Shown here: positions 59,628 to 64,000 of the stretch, one piece after another
How the letters are laid out: each line of letters starts with the position of its first letter
Numbering within the stretch: the first letter of the stretch is position 1
NCBI RefSeq assembly: GCF_003480915.1
Contig: NZ_QUKD01000007.1
Location: 1 to 64,000 of the forward strand
Reading direction: 5' to 3'
Source: Parabacteroides sp. TM07-1AC
GTDB taxonomy: Bacteria; Bacteroidota; Bacteroidia; Bacteroidales; Tannerellaceae
Length of the DNA: 64,000 nt
Notes under the pieces: generated by a model
The model's database searches: none
What the model saw: the letters and a program-made list of their open reading frames with translations, nothing else
What the model was told of the DNA's origin: nothing
Program-made: the position numbers and the translations under genes

Positions 59628-61067
59628 ATGAGCCGGTTATCTAAGAAACTGTTTTACACAATTGGAATTACATTACTTTGCTGCAGCCTGCAAGCACAGA
59701 GCCTGGACCAGGCAAAAAAACTATATAATGAAGGTCAATACGCCGAAGCGAAGCCTGCCTTTGAGAAACTGGTGAAACAAGCTCCCAGTAACTCCTCCTA
59801 TAATCTTTGGTATGGTGTCTGTTGCTATGAGACCGGAGATATTACCGGTGCGGAAAAATATCTGAAAGTAGCAGTCAAACGTAAAGTGCAGGATGCTTAC
59901 CGTTACCTGGCAGACGTTTATTATCAGACTTACCGTTTCGATGAAGCAGCCGAAATGCTGGAAGATTACATCGACCTGCTGACGAAAAAGAAACAAGATA
60001 CACAAGCATTCGAAGACAAACTCAGCCTGGCTGAGAATGCCCACCGAATGATGGAAAAAACAGAAAATGTTCAAATCATAGACAGCATTGTTGTCGACAA
60101 AGAGGATTTCCTGACAGCCTATACGTTAAGCGAAGAAAGCGGAACACTGGCATCTTTCAAAGACTTCTTTCAAACAAACGAGCCTGTCACCTCCTCTGTG
60201 TATATGAACCAGAAAGGCGACAAGATCTATTATGCCCATGCTACGGACAACGACCGCTACTGTCTTTTCACCCAGTCCAAACTGATCGACAAATGGGGAG
60301 ACGAGAAACAGTTGCCTATGAACATCAACAGCAACGAAGACGACAACTATCCTTTTGTCCTGTCGGATGGCGTTACGATCTATTATGCTTCCAAAGGGAA
60401 CGGATCGCTCGGAGGGTATGACTTATTCGTGACCCGTTATAACATCAACTCTGACACTTATCTGGCTCCGGAACAGTTGAGCATGCCTTTCAACTCACCG
60501 TTCAACGATTACATGATGGTGTATGATGAAACGAAAGAATTGGGATGGTTCGCTTCAGACCGCTTCCAGCCGGAAGACAAAGTTTGCGTCTACCTGTTCA
60601 TTCCTAACAACGAACACAGCCGCGTGGAAAATGAAGACATCGAAGTGAAACGTGCCCGTGCCGCCATTACCTCCATTCAGGAGTCCTGGAAACCGGGAAG
60701 CGATTACACCAGCCTGATCGAACTGGCACATAAAGAAATTCCTTACGGTGAAGCAAAAATCGAAAAAGACTTCGAATTCGTGATAAACAACAGTTTGGTT
60801 TATTATAAGCTAGATGAAATAAAAAGTCCCGAAGCGAAAAGCTATTACGAAAAAGTTGTTTCGCTGAACAAACAGATAAAAGAACTGAATGAAAAGCTGG
60901 CTGACCTCAGAGCTTCTTATTCTTCCGGGAATAGTGCAAAAAAGGAACAGCTTAAACCTACAATTCTCGAGGCTGAAGAGCAATTGAACAATCTGCTCAG
61001 TCAACCTGACGAATTGGAAAAGAAAGCCCGTAACACGGAGATTAATTATTTAAAGAGTAACAGATAA
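59628..61067 (+). CDS. Exported TPR and WD40-like repeat protein
   Basis: A 479-residue exported protein. The signal peptide ends near residue 23 (CCSLQAQ). Residues about 25-130 are tetratricopeptide-type helices (AKKLYNEGQYAEAKPAFEKLVKQAPSN, AYRYLADVYYQTYRFDEAAEMLEDY). The middle (about 170-320) carries PD40/WD40-like strands (YYAHATDNDRYCLFTQSK, GGYDLFVTRYN). The C-terminus is a coiled coil (KQIKELNEKLADLRASY). It recalls OmpA-associated proteins of Bacteroidetes without the OmpA domain. Function unknown. Confidence 0.75.
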   Translation: MSRLSKKLFYTIGITLLCCSLQAQSLDQAKKLYNEGQYAEAKPAFEKLVKQAPSNSSYNLWYGVCCYETGDITGAEKYLKVAVKRKVQDAYRYLADVYYQTYRFDEAAEMLEDYIDLLTKKKQDTQAFEDKLSLAENAHRMMEKTENVQIIDSIVVDKEDFLTAYTLSEESGTLASFKDFFQTNEPVTSSVYMNQKGDKIYYAHATDNDRYCLFTQSKLIDKWGDEKQLPMNINSNEDDNYPFVLSDGVTIYYASKGNGSLGGYDLFVTRYNINSDTYLAPEQLSMPFNSPFNDYMMVYDETKELGWFASDRFQPEDKVCVYLFIPNNEHSRVENEDIEVKRARAAITSIQESWKPGSDYTSLIELAHKEIPYGEAKIEKDFEFVINNSLVYYKLDEIKSPEAKSYYEKVVSLNKQIKELNEKLADLRASYSSGNSAKKEQLKPTILEAEEQLNNLLSQPDELEKKARNTEINYLKSNR

Positions 61068-61083
61068 CACAACCACAACTATT

Positions 61084-61572
61084 ATGATCTGGGAAATAAC
61101 CATTATTGTTTTCTTAATGCTGGTAGCCATCGTGCTTATCCTGCTGGAAATATTTTTACTGCCGGGTATAACGATTGCCGGAATCGGAGGATTCCTTTTT
61201 GCTGCCGCAGGTGTCATTTACGCTTATTCGGTGGGAGAAATGGCAGGACACATCACTTTATTCCTGTCATTAGTGACTTTCGGTGGTGCATTTGTATGGT
61301 TATTACGTTCCCGATCGTTTCACAGGGTAGCCCTGAAAACGGATGTTGACTCGAAGCTGACTTCCAGCCGCGACCTGGGTATCGAACCCGGTGACGAAGG
61401 AGTCACACTTTCCCGTCTCGCTCCTATCGGAAAGGCCCGTTTCAAAGGTATTACCGTCGAAGCTAAGTCAATGGACGAACTGATAGACGAGAATACACCG
61501 GTTGAAGTTGTCCGTGTCGACGGTTATAATGTTTTGGTTAAGAAAGTAGAACAAACAGATATTCACGCTTAA
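61084..61572 (+). CDS. NfeD-like membrane protein
   Basis: A 162-residue NfeD-family protein. Two or three transmembrane segments occupy about 1-75 ([37 protein letters not shown] is characteristic). A soluble OB-fold-like C-terminal domain follows ([27 protein letters not shown]...[19 protein letters not shown]). Such proteins pair with flotillin-like membrane proteins, and floA starts 10 bp downstream. Confidence 0.88.
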   Translation: MIWEITIIVFLMLVAIVLILLEIFLLPGITIAGIGGFLFAAAGVIYAYSVGEMAGHITLFLSLVTFGGAFVWLLRSRSFHRVALKTDVDSKLTSSRDLGIEPGDEGVTLSRLAPIGKARFKGITVEAKSMDELIDENTPVEVVRVDGYNVLVKKVEQTDIHA

Positions 61573-61582
61573 TTATATTTAT

Positions 61583-62578
61583 ATGGAAGAATTGAACTAT
61601 TTGCCTTTTATCCTACTGGGTGCAGCGGTCTTGCTGCTGGCAATTTTCTTTTACTATGTGCCGTTCCTGCTGTGGATCTCGGCCAAAGTTTCGGGTGTAA
61701 ACATTTCACTGATACAGCTGTTCCTGATGCGTATCCGTAATGTACCTCCTTATGTTATCGCCCGTGCTATGATCGAAGCGCACAAAGCTGGTCTTAAAAC
61801 GTTGACTCGTGATGAACTGGAAGCGCATTATCTGGCAGGTGGACATGTTGAGAAAGTGGTTCACGCGCTGGTGTCTGCTTCTAAAGCAAACATCGACCTG
61901 CCTTTCCAGATGGCTACTGCTATCGACCTGGCCGGTCGTGATGTATTCGAAGCCGTTCAGATGTCGGTTAACCCGAAAGTGATCGACACGCCTCCTGTGA
62001 CTGCCGTTGCGAAAGATGGTATCCAGCTGATAGCCAAAGCCCGTGTTACCGTTCGCGCCAATATCAAGCAGTTGGTGGGTGGTGCCGGTGAAGAAACGAT
62101 CCTGGCCCGTGTCGGTGAAGGTATCGTATCATCGATCGGTTCGTCGGAAAGTCATAAGACCGTATTGGAAAATCCGGATTCTATCTCTAAACTGGTATTG
62201 CGTAAAGGATTGGATGCCGGTACAGCATTCGAAATCTTGTCTATCGACATCGCGGATATCGATATAGGTAAGAATATCGGTGCCTTCCTGCAGATGGACC
62301 AGGCACAGGCTGATAAAAATATCGCCCAGGCTAAGGCAGAGGAACGTCGTGCAATGGCTGTTGCCCTTGAACAGGAAATGAAAGCCAAAGCCCAGGAAGC
62401 CCGTGCGAAGGTGATCGAAGCAGAAGCAGAAGTACCAAAAGCTATGGCTGAAGCTTTCCGTTCAGGAAATCTGGGTATTATGGATTATTATAAAATGAAG
62501 AACATCGACGCGGACACTTCTATGCGCGAAGCCATAGCAAAGCCTGCCAATGCTCCTTCAAAACCGCTTAAAGACTAA
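61583..62578 (+). CDS. floA: Flotillin-like protein FloA
   Basis: A 331-residue SPFH-domain protein anchored by N-terminal hydrophobic helices (about 5-32). The family sequence [28 protein letters not shown] is clear, and the PHB/SPFH core covers about 120-240. The C-terminal flotillin coiled coil ([55 protein letters not shown]) promotes oligomerisation. It organises membrane microdomains in other bacteria. It is co-encoded with nfeD and the nucleoside phosphorylase. Confidence 0.92.
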   Translation: MEELNYLPFILLGAAVLLLAIFFYYVPFLLWISAKVSGVNISLIQLFLMRIRNVPPYVIARAMIEAHKAGLKTLTRDELEAHYLAGGHVEKVVHALVSASKANIDLPFQMATAIDLAGRDVFEAVQMSVNPKVIDTPPVTAVAKDGIQLIAKARVTVRANIKQLVGGAGEETILARVGEGIVSSIGSSESHKTVLENPDSISKLVLRKGLDAGTAFEILSIDIADIDIGKNIGAFLQMDQAQADKNIAQAKAEERRAMAVALEQEMKAKAQEARAKVIEAEAEVPKAMAEAFRSGNLGIMDYYKMKNIDADTSMREAIAKPANAPSKPLKD

Positions 62579-62581
62579 AAA

Positions 62582-63451
62582 ATGAGAGTTATTCCCGAAT
62601 CCGAATTAATCATAAATGCAGATGGAAGCGCTTTCCATCTGCATCTTAAGCCGGAACAGCTGGCAGACAAAGTGATCCTGGTCGGTGATCCTGACAGGGT
62701 TTCAACCGTTGCTTCTTACTTCGACACACAAGAGTGCGAGGTTTCCAGCCGGGAGTTTCATACCATCACAGGAACCTATAAAGGGAAACGTCTTACCGTT
62801 GTTTCCCACGGTATCGGTACAGACAATATAGATATCGTACTGAACGAACTGGATGCACTGGCAAACATCGACTTTGCAACACGCACGGTAAAGCCGGCAT
62901 TCAAACAATTAACCCTGGTACGCGTCGGAACGTCGGGAGGTCTTCAGCCATTCGTTCCTGTGGGTACTTATGTGGCAGCGGAGAAGTCTGTCGGTTTCGA
63001 CGGGGTTATTTATTTCTATGCAGATACCGAACGTGTCAGGGATACAGCCTTTGAAGCAGCATTGAAAGAACAGCTGGACTGGAAGCTGTCCGGTCTTTCC
63101 CCTTATGTCGTTTCAGCCGATCATTCGCTGATAGAACAGATCACCCGCGACGATATCATTCGTGGTGTTACAATTGCAGCCAACGGCTTTTACGGTCCGC
63201 AGGGACGTGAGTTGCGTCTGCCGCTTGCCGATCCCAGGTTGAATGAAAAGATTGAAGCTTTCAATTACAACGGACGGCAAATCACCAATTTTGAAATGGA
63301 AAGTTCTTCCCTTGCCGGCCTCGCCGCCCTAATGGGACACCGCGCTATGACAGTCTGCTGTATCATAGCAGGCCGTGTGGATAAGAATATGAATACAAAC
63401 TATAAAGGTTCTTTAACCGGACTGATAGAAACGGTATTGGAACGTATTTGA
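62582..63451 (+). CDS. Nucleoside phosphorylase (uridine phosphorylase type)
   Basis: A 289-residue enzyme of the PNP/UDP phosphorylase family. Phosphate- and ribose-binding signatures are VILVGDPDRVSTVASYF, VVSHGIGTDNIDIVLNEL, LVRVGTSGGLQPFVPVGTYVAAEKSVGFDGV and TNFEMESSSLAGLAALMGH. The last segment holds the purine/pyrimidine-specific Glu-Met-Glu. It most resembles the uridine phosphorylase subgroup. It starts 3 bp after floA and ends at a strong hairpin. Confidence 0.85.
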   Translation: MRVIPESELIINADGSAFHLHLKPEQLADKVILVGDPDRVSTVASYFDTQECEVSSREFHTITGTYKGKRLTVVSHGIGTDNIDIVLNELDALANIDFATRTVKPAFKQLTLVRVGTSGGLQPFVPVGTYVAAEKSVGFDGVIYFYADTERVRDTAFEAALKEQLDWKLSGLSPYVVSADHSLIEQITRDDIIRGVTIAANGFYGPQGRELRLPLADPRLNEKIEAFNYNGRQITNFEMESSSLAGLAALMGHRAMTVCCIIAGRVDKNMNTNYKGSLTGLIETVLERI

Positions 63452-63475
63452 TCCATCAGTCACAACTATTTATCT

Positions 63476-63519
63476 AAGCGAAAGACGAACGGTATAATTC
63501 CGTTTCTTTCGCTTTCTTT
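63476..63519 (+). terminator. Terminator of the nfeD-floA-phosphorylase run
   Basis: AAGCGAAAGA (63476-63485) pairs with TCTTTCGCTT (63505-63514), with an inner AACGG/CCGTT, followed by T-rich sequence. Confidence 0.8.
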
Positions 63520-63578
63520 ATTTGTAACAAACATAAAACAGCTTACGACTGTTTATATAATATAATGTAAAGAATATC

Positions 63579-64000
63579 ATGGAACGGGAGAGAACAATCA
63601 TTGATACGTTGGAATGGGGTAAAGAGATTTCCAACCGGGAGGAGAAAGAAAAGGTTGCCGATAAGATAGCCTCTATGGTAACAGACAATGATATTATCGG
63701 CATAGGCTCAGGGTCGACTGCTTATCTGGCCCTGTTGAAGATTGCCGAACGTATCCGGAACGAGCGACTTCATATCCGGGCAATCCCGACTTCCCAAGAA
63801 ATAAAAATGACCTGTGCTAAACTCGGCATACCTTTGACTAGCCTTCTGGAGCACAAACCGAACTGGACTTTCGACGGGGCAGACGAAATAGACTTCAATC
63901 ACAATATGATAAAAGGACGCGGTGGAGCCATGTTCAAAGAAAAACTGCTGATCAGTTCCAGTCCACGGACATTTATTATTGCAGACTCCTCCAAGATGGT
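63579..64000 (+). CDS. rpiA: Ribose 5-phosphate isomerase A, 5' part
   Basis: The first ~140 residues of RpiA, running off the window end. IIGIGSGSTAYLALLKIAERI is the substrate phosphate-binding loop, and WTFDGADEIDFNHNMIKGRGGAMFKEKLL contains the catalytic DGADE, the KGRGG block and the neighbouring Lys. It interconverts ribose 5-phosphate and ribulose 5-phosphate in the pentose phosphate pathway. The ATG at 63579 gives the first in-frame Met (MERERTIIDTLEWGKEI). Confidence 0.9.
   Translation, partial: MERERTIIDTLEWGKEISNREEKEKVADKIASMVTDNDIIGIGSGSTAYLALLKIAERIRNERLHIRAIPTSQEIKMTCAKLGIPLTSLLEHKPNWTFDGADEIDFNHNMIKGRGGAMFKEKLLISSSPRTFIIADSSKM

Overview
The window looks like chromosome of a gut Bacteroidales bacterium, most likely Parabacteroides or a close relative. 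The evidence is promoter -7 boxes of the form TAnnTTTG (often TATCTTTG), the fused lpxC-fabZ gene, Bacteroidetes-type DnaX, FloA/NfeD, PurM and BspA-like surface proteins, and mobilization genes of the Bacteroides type. Genus is inferred from gene content only.

Layout. (1) 1-4.5 kb: sppA-lpxK-thiL run. (2) 4.5-23.2 kb: a tRNA-Phe gene used as an integration site. A ~15.5 kb integrative mobilizable element (integrase, Xre-ImmA cassette, excisionase-like HTH proteins, VapE-like and Toprim primase proteins, oriT-like hairpins, MobC, relaxase, RteC-like and PAS-LuxR regulators, an AlbA_2 ATPase, a nuclease-helicase fusion) ends at a partial copy of the tRNA 3' end. A second, decayed ~3 kb island with two broken integrases ends at another tRNA-Phe 3' copy. 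(3) 23.3-27.7 kb: PfpI-like protein, acetyltransferase and MATE pump divergent from a PAS-LuxR regulator, then a nucleotidyltransferase-fold protein. (4) 27.8-42.2 kb: dnaX, FtsB/DivIC-like, Skp-like, pepD, envelope proteins, an M23 peptidase, a phosphohexomutase and a secreted protein whose mature N-terminus is an almost complete ubiquitin. (5) 42.6-53.3 kb: cdd, methyltransferase, glucosaminidase, purM-prfA-pyrF, lpxD-lpxC/fabZ-lpxA, a pRiA4b ORF-3-like gene and miaA. (6) 53.3-64 kb: a 1468-residue BspA-like protein, a DUF486-like protein, ttcA, a TPR/WD40-like protein, nfeD-floA, a nucleoside phosphorylase and the start of rpiA.

The most unusual items are the secreted ubiquitin fusion (40187-42232) and a family of three ~300-nt leaders (21.8, 42.4 and 53.7 kb). 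Each leader carries an 81-84 nt hairpin with compensatory base changes and a U-rich 3' flank, and each precedes one exported surface protein: a lipoprotein, the ubiquitin fusion and the BspA-like protein. Together they look like a small surface-protein regulon controlled by an attenuator-like RNA. Three intergenic arrays of palindromic repeats with 22-23 bp spacing, and palindromic divergent promoters, are further structure not explained by genes.
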